Below are positions 1-9,504 of a DNA stretch of 64,000 nucleotides, one piece after another (within the stretch, counting starts at the first letter, position 1; each line of letters starts with the position of its first letter). Source of the stretch: Calothrix sp. MO_192.B10 (GTDB lineage Bacteria > Cyanobacteriota > Cyanobacteriia > Cyanobacteriales > Nostocaceae). The notes beneath the pieces are model-generated. The model ran no database searches. It was not told the DNA's origin and worked only from the letters and a program-made list of their open reading frames with translations. The stretch is taken from contig JASJDS010000002.1 of assembly GCA_030065055.1 (NCBI GenBank), forward strand, positions 62,001 through 126,000, written 5' to 3'. Position numbers and translations under genes: made by a program.

Positions 1-2
1 GC

Positions 3-1082
3 AATTTCAGTGGTAAATATCATTCCTTAGTAGAAAAATTAACTTATAGGGGTAGAGTAAATTGGCCTCTATATAATGCCCTTAGTTACCCAATATATGC
101 AGAATTTAATCACAAGGTTTATCAAAAATTCAAAAATAAAGTGCGTAGGGGAGACTATGATATAGTGCACGCTCTGACTCCTATGATGCCTAGGTATCCA
201 GTCAAGATAGCTAGAGAATGTAAAAATACTCCTTTTATTCTTGGACCAGTTAATGGAGGCGTTCCTTTCCCATCAGGATTTCAAGAAGTAGCTAAACAAG
301 AATCGGCTCATTTCAACTTTTTACGAGCTGTTGGTAGATATCTAATTCCTGGATATGTAGACACTTATAAAAAGGCAGATAAAGTACTAGCAGGTTCTAC
401 TTTTACTTTAAAGTTATTGAAGAGTTTATTTAAATTTTCCGAAGATAACATAGAACTGTTTTATGAGAACGGTATTTCTAGTAATTTTATTAATTATAAA
501 CCTAAACCCCAACAGTCTGAAAAAATAAACTTACTCTTTGTTGGTAGACTAGTTCCCTACAAAGGAGCAGATATGGTTATAGAAGCCCTTGCTCAATTAG
601 AACAATCTATCCGCGAGCGAGTACTATTAACCATAGTTGGCGATGGTTCAGAAAAAGCCTCTTTAGAATTAAGAGTAAAAGAACTTAATTTAAGCAATAT
701 AGTGCAATTTGCAGGCTGGGTTCCTCAACATAAGACAGTTGAATATTATCGTCGGGCAGATATCTTCTGTTTCCCTTCTGTCCGCGAATTTGGTGGAGCG
801 GTGGTATTAGAAGCTATGGCTTGTGGACTACCATGTATCGTTGTTAACAATGGTGGCATTGGAGAATATGTAACAGAAAAAACTGGTTTTAGTATCGAGC
901 CAATTTCTAAAGAATACGTTATAAAAGAAGTATCTGACAAGATAAGTATTCTTGCAAAGAATCAAAAAATAATTACGGAAATGTCAACCCAAGCTGTTGA
1001 GAGAATCAAAGAATTTGAATGGGGTAATAAAGCAAATCAAATAATTAATTTATATCAAGATATGCTTAGTAAATATAAATGA
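3..1082 (+). CDS. Glycosyltransferase family 4, 5'-partial
   Basis: GT-B retaining glycosyltransferase, expected to transfer a sugar from a nucleotide-sugar donor during polysaccharide assembly at the cytoplasmic membrane. The frame is open from base 3 with no start codon, so the gene begins outside the window; the GTG at 141 lies inside a continuous coding frame and is not the true start. The C-terminal GT4 domain shows LLFVGRLVPYKGAD and the donor-site E-x7-E pattern in EFGGAVVLEAMACGLP followed by GGIGEYV. It opens a run of co-directional glycan genes. Acceptor and sugar cannot be told from sequence. Confidence 0.9.
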   Translation, partial: NFSGKYHSLVEKLTYRGRVNWPLYNALSYPIYAEFNHKVYQKFKNKVRRGDYDIVHALTPMMPRYPVKIARECKNTPFILGPVNGGVPFPSGFQEVAKQESAHFNFLRAVGRYLIPGYVDTYKKADKVLAGSTFTLKLLKSLFKFSEDNIELFYENGISSNFINYKPKPQQSEKINLLFVGRLVPYKGADMVIEALAQLEQSIRERVLLTIVGDGSEKASLELRVKELNLSNIVQFAGWVPQHKTVEYYRRADIFCFPSVREFGGAVVLEAMACGLPCIVVNNGGIGEYVTEKTGFSIEPISKEYVIKEVSDKISILAKNQKIITEMSTQAVERIKEFEWGNKANQIINLYQDMLSKYK

Positions 1083-1191
1083 TACTAAGAATAGTTTTGG
1101 TGAGAGAGCTATAAAATTAATTCACTAGCAATAAATATTCATTCTCTAAGAGAATTACAATTTTGAAATTCTATAATATATAGACTAATTA

Positions 1192-2175
1192 ATGATGACA
1201 AATAAACAAAATGTTCGTTTAGATCCCGTATTCGTAATTGGCTATAGCAGATCGGGAACAACCATGCTACGTCTAATGCTCAATAGACATCCAGATCTGT
1301 TCATACCGAAAGAATCTGAATATTTTCAAAAAGTTCCGAGACAATATCGCGATCGAATTCACCAAGTGAAAGATATCGATCGCATACTCAAAACCCTCCC
1401 CAATTATTATGATTCTATTTTAAATGAAGAACAGTTTAGAGAGTTATTGAAACAGAATCTACCAGGTGATAACAGAATACTACTAGCTTGTTTATATCAA
1501 GCTTGTGCAGCTTCTATGGGTAAAAATGATGTGCGTTGGGGAGAAAAAAAGCCTCAGAATTGGCAGTTTGTTTATCGATTACGAAGCTGGTATCCACAAG
1601 CTCAGTTTGTGAATATTATTCGCGATCCAAGGGATGTAATTACATCTATGGAGAGGTCATTATCTGAAATAGTACCACTCCGGACGATTTTTCCTGCACA
1701 TATAATCCTTGCATGGCAATGGCAATTTGTTTTTAAAACTATGATTCAACAGGAAAAAGCATTGGGAAATCAACGTTATTTAAAACTGAGATATGAAGAT
1801 TTAGTATCAGAATCAATTACTCATCTAACTACAATTTGTGAATTTTTGAGTTTATCAACAAACTTTGTTAATGATATGCTTAATTTCAATGAAGATGCTC
1901 GCGATCCCAAAATAGGTGATGGTGGTCAGCATATGTTAGGTACAAAGAACAAATTAAATGTGCAAAGCATTGGTAATTTTAAGAAATTTTTGAGTAAGCA
2001 GCAAATTAGAGAAATTGAATTTATTTGTGGAGATATAATGGAAGAAATGGGATATGCAAGACTTTGCAACTCTCCCACATTTGCTGACCGTACGCGTATT
2101 ATTACTATTTGTAATGTACTCACAAGTATGTGGAAATGTGTTCGCGGTACGCGCTTAATCATGGGTAGTCTTTGA
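1192..2175 (+). CDS. PAPS-dependent sulfotransferase family protein
   Basis: Transfers sulfate from PAPS to an acceptor, here probably a sugar or lipid-linked glycan given the neighbours. The 5'-phosphosulfate loop is GYSRSGTTMLRLML (residues 17-30) and the 3'-phosphate motif is NIIRDPRDVI (residues 141-150); both are well preserved and 327 aa is a normal family length. It starts at an ATG about 110 bp after the glycosyltransferase and is followed by a PhyH-type dioxygenase. cysC, which makes PAPS, lies 27 kb downstream. That the glycan is sulfated is an inference. Confidence 0.85.
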   Translation: MMTNKQNVRLDPVFVIGYSRSGTTMLRLMLNRHPDLFIPKESEYFQKVPRQYRDRIHQVKDIDRILKTLPNYYDSILNEEQFRELLKQNLPGDNRILLACLYQACAASMGKNDVRWGEKKPQNWQFVYRLRSWYPQAQFVNIIRDPRDVITSMERSLSEIVPLRTIFPAHIILAWQWQFVFKTMIQQEKALGNQRYLKLRYEDLVSESITHLTTICEFLSLSTNFVNDMLNFNEDARDPKIGDGGQHMLGTKNKLNVQSIGNFKKFLSKQQIREIEFICGDIMEEMGYARLCNSPTFADRTRIITICNVLTSMWKCVRGTRLIMGSL

Positions 2176-2252
2176 TTGTTAATTATTTTAATCTAGATAA
2201 TTTATTTAGGTTTAAAAATATAATTTAAAAGCAGTAAAATTGAGGGAAAAAT

Positions 2253-3158
2253 ATGACAAGTGATACATTAAAGTACTCTAGTGCCTTTTCAAAACTGACT
2301 GAGCGGACTTGGACAGGAAAGCATAATCGCACAATGGAGAGATTAGTTGCTAGATTTCATCTTGGAAGGAGAGCTTATAGCTTTTTACAGAGTCAACGAG
2401 AAATTCTCAACTTCAATGATGCAAAACAACATCTACAAATTTCTCCAAAATCTGTATTTGACGGTGTAACAGCTAACACATACGTCGAAAAAATTCGCCA
2501 AGAAGGAGTAGCTTTTGGTATCAATTTACCAGCTCCCATGATAGACGAGATTTATCAGTATGCTTGTACAGCTCCTTGTTATGGTACTGGCACTGCAAGA
2601 GATGAAGGAGACTTTCTAATTACAGAGGTCAAAAATGGTTATCTTCGGGGGAAACATCCGATAGCACTAGCAGAGTTTAGCAACTCTACTTTAATGGGTT
2701 GTCAAGCTATCAATAATTTAGTACAAGATCCTTTACTTTTGGAGGTCGCTCGAAATTATCTTGGTTATTGGCCAACTAAAATATTAAGGTATATGAGTTG
2801 GACTCTAGTTTCAAGTTTGCCTGAGGAACAACAAAAGCGTCTAAATGAACCAGTTATCTATCACTACGATATTCCTAGTTATAATTCTGTCAGAATTTAT
2901 TTTTATATAACTGATGTGGATGCATCTTCTGGACCTCATATTATGATGAAAAATTCCCATGATAAAAAGCCTTTAAAGATGCTATTCGCTCCCTGTCAGC
3001 AAACTGATGATGCTATACATAATTATTATGGGAAAGAAAAAGAAATCATCATTGAAGGGAATAGGGGATTTGGTTTTTTCCAAGATCCTTACTGTTTTCA
3101 CAAGGCAACTACTCCAGTTACCTCAGACCGCTTATTACTGCAAATTAGATATTTTTGA
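2253..3158 (+). CDS. Phytanoyl-CoA dioxygenase (PhyH)-family Fe(II)/2-oxoglutarate oxygenase
   Basis: Predicted non-heme iron, 2-oxoglutarate-dependent oxygenase; the substrate is unknown and may be a sugar, acyl or sterol-like group. The iron triad is visible as H204-x-D206 (HYDIPS) with distal H283 (HKATTP), and R293 (SDRLLLQIR) is placed to hold 2-oxoglutarate. GPHIMMKNSHD in the core is PhyH-like. A GGGAAAA stretch just before the ATG could serve as ribosome site. It lies between a sulfotransferase and a GT2 gene, so modification of the cluster product is plausible but inferred. Confidence 0.8.
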   Translation: MTSDTLKYSSAFSKLTERTWTGKHNRTMERLVARFHLGRRAYSFLQSQREILNFNDAKQHLQISPKSVFDGVTANTYVEKIRQEGVAFGINLPAPMIDEIYQYACTAPCYGTGTARDEGDFLITEVKNGYLRGKHPIALAEFSNSTLMGCQAINNLVQDPLLLEVARNYLGYWPTKILRYMSWTLVSSLPEEQQKRLNEPVIYHYDIPSYNSVRIYFYITDVDASSGPHIMMKNSHDKKPLKMLFAPCQQTDDAIHNYYGKEKEIIIEGNRGFGFFQDPYCFHKATTPVTSDRLLLQIRYF

Positions 3159-3467
3159 TAGATGTTTATAGATTGTCATTCTAGATATTCAATACTTGCA
3201 ATTAAGAATATCTAAGCCGATAAACAATATGGCATCAGTAAAATTATTCCATCTTAGCAAACATTACAGATGCCATATTCTTTCGGTAATCATTTCATTT
3301 GTCGCGTTTCTTTGTTTGATGAGATACATATTTGAAGTTAAACAACTTATTAACTTAGCCTTCTGCTGTAGCTCATTAGAGTTAGAACTGCTATACAAAA
3401 AAACTGGTGATTGAAAATACAATATCGAAATCAGGTTAATATTTATATTCACCAAACATTTATACCA
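3159..3467. other. Intergenic stretch, no convincing gene
   Basis: About 300 bp between the dioxygenase stop and the likely ATG of the next glycosyltransferase. It contains one 72-codon open frame (TTG start at 3196) with no recognisable domain and no ribosome site, judged spurious. I see no repeat or terminator in it. Confidence 0.5.
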
Positions 3468-4691
3468 ATGAATCAATTATTAATTTTATCGATCGATTTA
3501 GTCCTATGTTTAATTGCAGTAGGACTTTTTTTACCAATTACCATTCTTTTTATTGAGTGTATTGCAGCATTATTTCCTATACGTTATAAAACGCAGAACA
3601 ATTTAAGTTATCGACCAAAGAGTGTTGTTTTAGTTCCTGCTCATAATGAAGCTGCCACAATTAGCAAAACCTTGACAACACTATTACCCCAATTACGGCC
3701 TCAAGATAGGCTGGTAGTGATTGCTGATAATTGCAGTGATGATACAGCTAATATTGCTCGCCAATCTGGTGTGACAGTAATTGAACGACAGGATTCTGAA
3801 CGTAGGGGTAAAGGGTATGCCTTAGATTATGCATTGAAGTTTTTAGAAGCAAATCCACCAGAAGTAGTGGTCAATGTAGACGCAGATTGTATCGTTCATC
3901 CAGGTACACTTGATAAAATTACTAGTCTTGCTAAAACTACAAACCGCCCCGTTCAGTCAACATATCTGATGGTACAACCAACTACCCCTACTCCCAAGGA
4001 TACGATCTCTGCTTTGGCAGTTAAAGTCAAAAATTTGGTTCGTCCCGTTGGATTGCAGCGACTAGGCTTGCCCTGTTTATTAACAGGTTCTGGTATGGCT
4101 TTCCCTTGGTCGGTGATTCGCACGGTTTCTCTAGCTAATAGCAAAACAGTTGATGATATGCAACTAGGTTTAGATTTGGCGATCGCTGGATATCCGCCAA
4201 TTTACTGTCAAGATGCTCAAGTGACAGGGCGCTTGATGGAAAAACAAGCAGCTAAAAGCCAAAGAAGCCGTTGGGAACATGGACATATAGAGACATTGCT
4301 TAACCAGGTTCCCCAACTAATCAAAGCTTCTATTAATCAAAAACGTTTTGATTTGTTTGCAACTGCTCTAGACTTGTGCATTCCTCCCCTCTCTCTATTG
4401 GTAATGATCTGGGCAATTACCATGCTAGGAAGCTTATTAGCAGGAATAATCTTAGGAGTATGGATACCAGGGATTTTGCTCGCCATAGAAGGGCTAATAC
4501 TTGCTATCTCTATTTTCGGAGCGTGGGCTAAGTTCGGACGTAATGATGTGTCAGGGCTAACACTTCTAGCTGTCCCTTTCTACATTTTTAGCAAAATTAC
4601 CCTATATATCAATTTCTTGGTAAAACCTCAAACAAAGTGGATTCGCACGGAGAGAGATGTAGTTGATGTTACTGTATCTTCCAAAGAATAA
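3468..4691 (+). CDS. Membrane glycosyltransferase family 2
   Basis: GT-A inverting glycosyltransferase anchored by an N-terminal hydrophobic segment and a cluster of C-terminal membrane helices, a BcsA/NodC-like layout. Visible motifs are VLVPAHNEAATI, the metal-binding VDADC, SGMAF in the acceptor region and the processive-type QRSRW. I start it at the ATG at 3468, which precedes the hydrophobic segment MNQLLILSIDLVLCLIAVGL; the frame could extend to a TTG at 3411, which looks unlikely. The product may be a polymer or a single linkage. Confidence 0.85.
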   Translation: MNQLLILSIDLVLCLIAVGLFLPITILFIECIAALFPIRYKTQNNLSYRPKSVVLVPAHNEAATISKTLTTLLPQLRPQDRLVVIADNCSDDTANIARQSGVTVIERQDSERRGKGYALDYALKFLEANPPEVVVNVDADCIVHPGTLDKITSLAKTTNRPVQSTYLMVQPTTPTPKDTISALAVKVKNLVRPVGLQRLGLPCLLTGSGMAFPWSVIRTVSLANSKTVDDMQLGLDLAIAGYPPIYCQDAQVTGRLMEKQAAKSQRSRWEHGHIETLLNQVPQLIKASINQKRFDLFATALDLCIPPLSLLVMIWAITMLGSLLAGIILGVWIPGILLAIEGLILAISIFGAWAKFGRNDVSGLTLLAVPFYIFSKITLYINFLVKPQTKWIRTERDVVDVTVSSKE

Positions 4692-4981
4692 CTGTACTTT
4701 GTTATTCCCATATTAAACCATAACAATCAGTAAAGATACAGTGAAGATACTGAAGTTAATGGTTTATTTTATCCAGTTTTAGTTGTATATTTAATTTAGT
4801 CAGAGAAATAAACATAACACTCATTAATCAAATATTATTTAGTGCAGGCACTCGCATCAGTAATGTTTGGTTACATGGGTATCAACAACCAGAATATCTT
4901 CAAGATGAAAGTGAACATATAGTAATCAATTGATTCCTAATCAGAGAACAATTCTATAACTGACATTTTCCAAGTATAGAT
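4692..4981. other. Intergenic; possible short coding remnant
   Basis: AT-rich spacer. One frame is open from about 4812 to the TGA at 4932 (about 40 codons, including GTRISNVWLHGYQQPEYL) but lacks a start codon and is not recognised, so it may be the tail of a lost gene or chance. Nothing else is visible. Confidence 0.3.
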
Positions 4982-6172
4982 ATGGCGAATTTGAATATCT
5001 TGTTTTTAGTTCCTCACCCTTTTTATCAAGAAAGGGGGTCGCCAATTGCAGATAAAATGGTTTTACGAGTTTTATCTGAGAGGCAAGAAAATGTTGATGT
5101 TGTGACCTATCCTGAAGGTGTAGATATCAACTATAAAAATATTAAATTACAAAGAGTTACCCATATACCATTTATTACTGGTGTCAGACCAGGTTTTTCC
5201 TGGAAGAAAATAGTCTATGACATTTTAATTTTTATCAAAACTACTCAACTAATCTTCAAAAAAAAATACCATTTAATTCATGCAGTAGAAGAAACAGTAT
5301 TTATAGCTCTCTTTTTTAAAGCTATATGCAATATTCCTTATGTCTATGATATGGATTCTTCTCTAGCTCAACAAATAATTGAAAAGTATGCTTGCTTATT
5401 ACCATTTAAAGCTATTTTTCAATGTTTTGAAAGGATAGCTGTGAAAAATGCAGAAGTAGTAATACCAGTTTGTCCTGCTCTGGCAGATGATATTGCAAGA
5501 TACCGACCGAAAAAAGTGATGGTGCTTCCGGACGTTTCCCTTTTGACATAAAAAATCAAAATTATGCAAAATATCAAAACTGAATTGAATATTCAGGATT
5601 TGACGTTAATGTATGTAGGTAATCTAGAGAGTTATCAGGGTATTGATTTACTTTTAGATAGCTTTGCTTTAATAATTAATCAAACGGATAAAGTCGATCT
5701 AGTAATCATTGGTGGAGAACCTACAGATATTCTGAAATACCAAATCAGAACAAGAGAACTTGGCATCGAGCATAAGGTACATTTTTGTGGTTCTCAACCT
5801 AGTAATCAATTAGGTTTATATCTTTCCCAAGCTGACATTTTGGTATCTCCCAGAATTAAAGGAAAGAATACACCGATGAAAATATATTCATATCTCGATA
5901 GTGGTAAGCCTGTTGTGGCAACTAATTTACTAACCCATACTCAAGTTATGAATAATCGGGTTGCTATACTTGCAAACCCCAATGCAAAAGATTTTTCCCA
6001 AGGTATTCTCAGTCTAATAGATGACTATAATCTCAGATTAAAACTTGGGAATGCGGGGAAAAATTTGGTTAAAGAAAAGCATAGTTACCAAGCTTTTAGC
6101 CAAAAATTAAATACTCTATATGATTATCTCAGATTAGAAATATCTAAGAATAGTAGAGTATTCATTCCATAA
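4982..6172 (+). pseudogene. Glycosyltransferase family 4 interrupted by an in-frame TAA
   Basis: The first part (189 codons) holds a GT4 N-terminal Rossmann domain (LFLVPHPFYQERGSP, AVEETVFIA, PYVYDMDSS) and ends at the TAA at 5549-5551 after LPDVSLLT. The second part (ATG 5564, 202 codons) holds the C-terminal donor domain (LMYVGNLESYQGIDLLL, GEPTDILK, PRIKGKNTPMKIYSYLDSGKPVVAT). Both are in the same frame, with only four sense codons between the TAA and the ATG, so one nonsense codon splits an otherwise complete gene. It is either a recent pseudogene, a sequencing error, or two chains that assemble. The rest shows little decay. Confidence 0.8.
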
Positions 6173-6222
6173 TAAATATAAATGATTGGTATTGAATCAA
6201 TTAAAAAATAGATTTATTCAGT

Positions 6223-6256
6223 TTTTGCACCTTTAATCTAGGGGTGCAAAATTTTT
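6223..6256 (+). terminator. Rho-independent terminator-like hairpin
   Basis: TTTTGCACC (6223-6231) pairs perfectly with GGTGCAAAA (6243-6251) across an 11-nt loop, followed by a T-run. It sits 50 bp after the split glycosyltransferase and just before the oxidoreductase gene, so it probably ends the upstream transcript. Confidence 0.6.
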
Positions 6257-6294
6257 ATATTTTATAATTTATTTTACTATCTATATAAGCTTAT

Positions 6295-7968
6295 ATGCAT
6301 AGAAATTTAACAGAGCTAACACATCACATTTATGACTTGCTTATAGTAGGTGGTGGTATTTACGGAGCTTGTGTCGCGTGGGAAGCAAGTTTACGTGGTT
6401 TGTCAGTTGCTTTAGTGGAAAAAGCAGATTTTGGTGCAGCGACTTCCGCCAATAGCTTAAAAATTATCCACGGAGGCTTGCGTTATCTACAAAACGCTGA
6501 TTTTAAGCGGATGCGCGAATCAATTCGAGAACGAACTGCTCTCATGCGAATAGCACCCCATTTAATTCATCCATTATCGGTGCTTATTCCTACCTATGGT
6601 CATGGTATGAAGGGGAAAGAAGTACTAAGATTAGCAATGGGTATTAATGACCTTATTAGTTGCGATCGCAATCACATCAAAGATCCACAAAAGCATATCC
6701 CCAATGGTCGGGTGATTTCTCAGCAGGAGTGTCAGCAGTTGCTCCCTGGTATTCCTCGTCAGGGATTAACGGGAGGAGCTATTTTCCATGACGCTCAGGT
6801 TTACAACTCCGAACGACTGACGATTTCGTTTTTGCGTTCGGCAGTCAAAAAAGGTGCTAATATCGCTAATTATGTCGAAGCCACGGGATTTCTACAAACA
6901 GGAAATCGGATCAGTGGTATTACAGCTAAAGACTCCCTCAGTGGAAATCAGTTTGAGATTCGTGCCAGAACGGTTGTCAATACTTCTGGTCCTTGGATCA
7001 ATCGGGTTCTGGGCTTAGTAGAAGAGTCCCGTGATCGCTCCCAGGTTGCTTTAACTAGGGCGATGAATTTAGTCATCCATCGTCCCCTTTGCCCAAACTA
7101 TGCTGTGGGAATTTCTAATCGAAATAGTAACTCCCCTACTAATAAAAGTAATCGTTTACTGTTTATGGCTCCCTGGCGCGGACACACCTTGATTGGTACC
7201 CACTACGCTGTCTGGGATGGAGAACCGGATGAATTTCAGATTGGCGAATCTGAGATTCAAGGCTTTTTGACAGAAATTAACCAAGCATATCCATCAGCCA
7301 ACTTAACTAGAGACGATGTTTCCTTCGTTCATGGTGGATTGCTTCCCCGAATAGGAGTCGACCCCAAAAATGGCGAACCCATTCTTGCCAAACACTATCA
7401 AATTTGCGAGCATCGCTCTCCGGCAGGGTTAATATCTGTGGTGGGGTTGAAATATACAACTGCTAGGGATGTTGCCCAAAAAGTTGTTGACAGAGTATTT
7501 CAATCTTGGGGTCAAAAACCACCACAGTCTCTTTCATCAGTCACTCCCATTCATGGAGGGGAAATTGACAATTTTGCGGAATTTTTACAAAATGCGATCG
7601 CCACAAAATCCCATGAATTCAGTGAGGATAATGTACGTTCCTTAGTATACAATTACGGTTCTGCTTACCCACAATTACTAAAATACCTTAACAATCAATT
7701 TGAGTCAGATAAAGCACCTGTAGATAAGTATAGTATGCTCAAGGCTGAAGTTCTCCATGCACTGCGGGAAGAAATGGCGCAAAAATTAAGCGATGTTATT
7801 TTTCGCCGCACAGAAATAGGTAGTGCTGGATACCCAGGAGATGAAGTGATTCAAGTTTGTGCTAACACTATAGCTACAGAATTGGGGTGGAGTTACACTA
7901 GAATTCAGCAGGAGTTGCAAGAAGTACATAATATTTTTAGAAGTACATCTTCTATGCATATATACTGA
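6295..7968 (+). CDS. FAD-dependent glycerol-3-phosphate dehydrogenase-like oxidoreductase
   Basis: GlpD/GlpA-family flavoenzyme. The N-terminal dinucleotide-binding loop is IVGGGIYGACVAWEA (residues 17-31), followed by the family signature IIHGGLRYLQ and a late GLKYTTARDVA segment. The 557-residue length includes a C-terminal DAO_C-like helical domain. The classic reaction is oxidation of sn-glycerol-3-phosphate to DHAP, feeding electrons to quinone. Within a glycan cluster it could act on a polyol-phosphate or another hydroxy acid instead. It stands alone behind a terminator and before a MITE. Assignment to the family is firm, the substrate is not. Confidence 0.8.
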   Translation: MHRNLTELTHHIYDLLIVGGGIYGACVAWEASLRGLSVALVEKADFGAATSANSLKIIHGGLRYLQNADFKRMRESIRERTALMRIAPHLIHPLSVLIPTYGHGMKGKEVLRLAMGINDLISCDRNHIKDPQKHIPNGRVISQQECQQLLPGIPRQGLTGGAIFHDAQVYNSERLTISFLRSAVKKGANIANYVEATGFLQTGNRISGITAKDSLSGNQFEIRARTVVNTSGPWINRVLGLVEESRDRSQVALTRAMNLVIHRPLCPNYAVGISNRNSNSPTNKSNRLLFMAPWRGHTLIGTHYAVWDGEPDEFQIGESEIQGFLTEINQAYPSANLTRDDVSFVHGGLLPRIGVDPKNGEPILAKHYQICEHRSPAGLISVVGLKYTTARDVAQKVVDRVFQSWGQKPPQSLSSVTPIHGGEIDNFAEFLQNAIATKSHEFSEDNVRSLVYNYGSAYPQLLKYLNNQFESDKAPVDKYSMLKAEVLHALREEMAQKLSDVIFRRTEIGSAGYPGDEVIQVCANTIATELGWSYTRIQQELQEVHNIFRSTSSMHIY

Positions 7969-7998
7969 AATATTGCACTAAAGTATTAATACTGATGC

Positions 7999-8042
7999 TT
8001 TAGGCTTGCAATCGCAATATACTTGTCTCAATAAAGCCTAAA
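7999..8042 (+). terminator. Possible weak terminator hairpin
   Basis: TTTAGGCTT (7999-8007) and AAGCCTAAA (8034-8042) are perfect complements with a 26-nt loop, soon followed by ATTTTTT. The long loop makes this only a candidate terminator for the oxidoreductase gene. Confidence 0.35.
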
Positions 8043-8146
8043 ACTAGATTTTTTGCCTGGATATACAGGTAATTTAGCAAGTTACACTACCACCCCTACA
8101 CTCATATAAATATCAAGGAACTTTTAATCGAAAAATATCAAAAATA

Positions 8147-8251
8147 TATAGCGTTTCCTAGTCTAATGAGGTACACCTAAATTTTTTCAATCGAAGTAAT
8201 AAAAAGTAATCAGTTTTGAAAGTGTACCTCACCAGGTTGGGAATTGCTATA
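8147..8251. mobile_element. MITE-like palindromic element (105 bp)
   Basis: The ends form 30-bp imperfect inverted repeats matching at 23 of 30 positions: 8147-8176 starts TATAGCGTTTCC and ends TGAGGTACAC, and the complement of 8222-8251 starts TATAGCAATTCC and ends TGAGGTACAC. Both termini begin with TA. There is no coding capacity, and it lies in the spacer between the GlpD-like gene and the YdjM-like gene. The layout is that of a non-autonomous transposon. Confidence 0.7.
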
Positions 8252-8474
8252 ATTAGCATTTTATATTAAATTTGTGAGATTAATCTATACATTAAGAGAC
8301 AACTAATTCCATGTATTGGATAATTAATCTCTTAATGCTATTCGTGAATTCAATAATTAATCGATGTCAAAATTAATCTGTTTTCTACAGTTCTAAAGAA
8401 ACTAATTTACAAATGCATTCTTATGTTTATTGATACAAGATAGGAATACTAATCTTGTAAAGACTAAGTTATTC

Positions 8475-9026
8475 ATGTTGTGTGAAATTATGCCATCCCC
8501 AATAGCTCATTCAGTGTCTGGGTATATACTTGGCAAGGTTGTACCCTTGGAGCACAGGAAAGTTTCAAGACACAAAACTTTCTATTGGCAGATATATGCT
8601 GTCTTTGTTGCTATTTTTGCTGATTTTGATTTTATTCCTCAATTCATCACAGGGGAAAGATATCATCGTGGTCTGACACATAGTTTAAGCTTTACCCTTG
8701 GCTTTAGTGCAATTGTGGCGTTAATACTGAGTTATTTGTGGAAGTCTTCATATAAGCAGATCTTTTTGCGTACTTTTATCTTTTATATTTCTCATCTATG
8801 TTTAGATTTTTTTAGTGAAGGCAGAGGAATAAAACTATTTTTGCCTTTCATAGATAGTTTCTTTAGATCGCCAGTAATTATTTTTCCTGGAGTTCATTAC
8901 TCGATGGGTCTATGGAGCTATAGCCACATCGTGACAATAACTTTTGAATTAGCTTATTCAGTTTTACTTTTTTTTGTGGTCTGGTTCTGGCAAAAGAACA
9001 GGTCAAAAAAGATCAACAATATATAG
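8475..9026 (+). CDS. Metal-dependent membrane hydrolase, YdjM/DUF457 family
   Basis: Small integral membrane protein of the YdjM (LexA-regulated, putative metal-dependent hydrolase) family. The family signature is MPSPIAHSVSGYILG at the start, then AIFADFDFIPQF and YHRGLTHSL, which supply the Asp and His residues thought to bind metal, with about four hydrophobic segments after that. The frame opens at a TTG at 8430, but the ATGs at 8475 or 8490 fit the conserved N-terminus better. Such genes often lie in envelope or glycan regions; the substrate is unknown. Confidence 0.7.
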   Translation: MLCEIMPSPIAHSVSGYILGKVVPLEHRKVSRHKTFYWQIYAVFVAIFADFDFIPQFITGERYHRGLTHSLSFTLGFSAIVALILSYLWKSSYKQIFLRTFIFYISHLCLDFFSEGRGIKLFLPFIDSFFRSPVIIFPGVHYSMGLWSYSHIVTITFELAYSVLLFFVVWFWQKNRSKKINNI

Positions 9027-9148
9027 TCATAAATATTCATAAAATAATTATTTTTTCCATGTAAAGAATAGTAAAATAGTGTTTTTTTACCACGCGGATA
9101 AAATATAATAAATGTGGTTTGTTTTTAGATTAGAGTATCGGATTTAAT

Positions 9149-9443
9149 ATGAGTATTTATCAGATGAGTTATGCCAACAAAAATTTTGATAAAAGGACAG
9201 AATTTAGCAATCTTGAGACCAACATTAGATTTATCAATGCAGCTGGTGCAATCAATAGAAAAACAAAGATTATGGAAATTGGTAGTGGCAATGGCAGCTT
9301 GCTTAATTATTTTTATAAAAGTGGTCATGATATACGAGGTTTAGAGATAAAATAGTCAATAATTGAGGAAAATAAATATCTCTATGGTAATCTTCCCTTG
9401 GATGTGGTTAGATCAGTTTATAAAGCACAAACTATCCAATCAT
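9149..9443 (+). pseudogene. Class I SAM methyltransferase, truncated remnant
   Basis: The first 68 codons encode the start of a Rossmann methyltransferase with motif I as IMEIGSGNGSLL and an acidic end of strand 2 (RGLEIK), then stop at the TAG at 9353. The same frame continues after the stop for about 29 more codons of plausible sequence (IEENKYLYGNLPLDVV) before another stop at about 9443, where homology appears to end. A full enzyme would be about 200 residues longer. It is a broken gene between the YdjM-like gene and a GT2 gene. Confidence 0.65.
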
Positions 9444-9504
9444 GATCTTAATTAATAAAGGTTGTTTATCTTGCCAGTGTATATTAACTATTTAAAATTA
9501 ACTC

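Noticed and set aside
3196-3414. 72-codon open frame between dioxygenase and GT2
   Set aside because: TTG start, no ribosome site, no recognisable family, and it overlaps the following frame.
4813-4932. Forty-codon open stretch before the split GT4
   Set aside because: No start codon and no recognisable family; kept only as a possible remnant.
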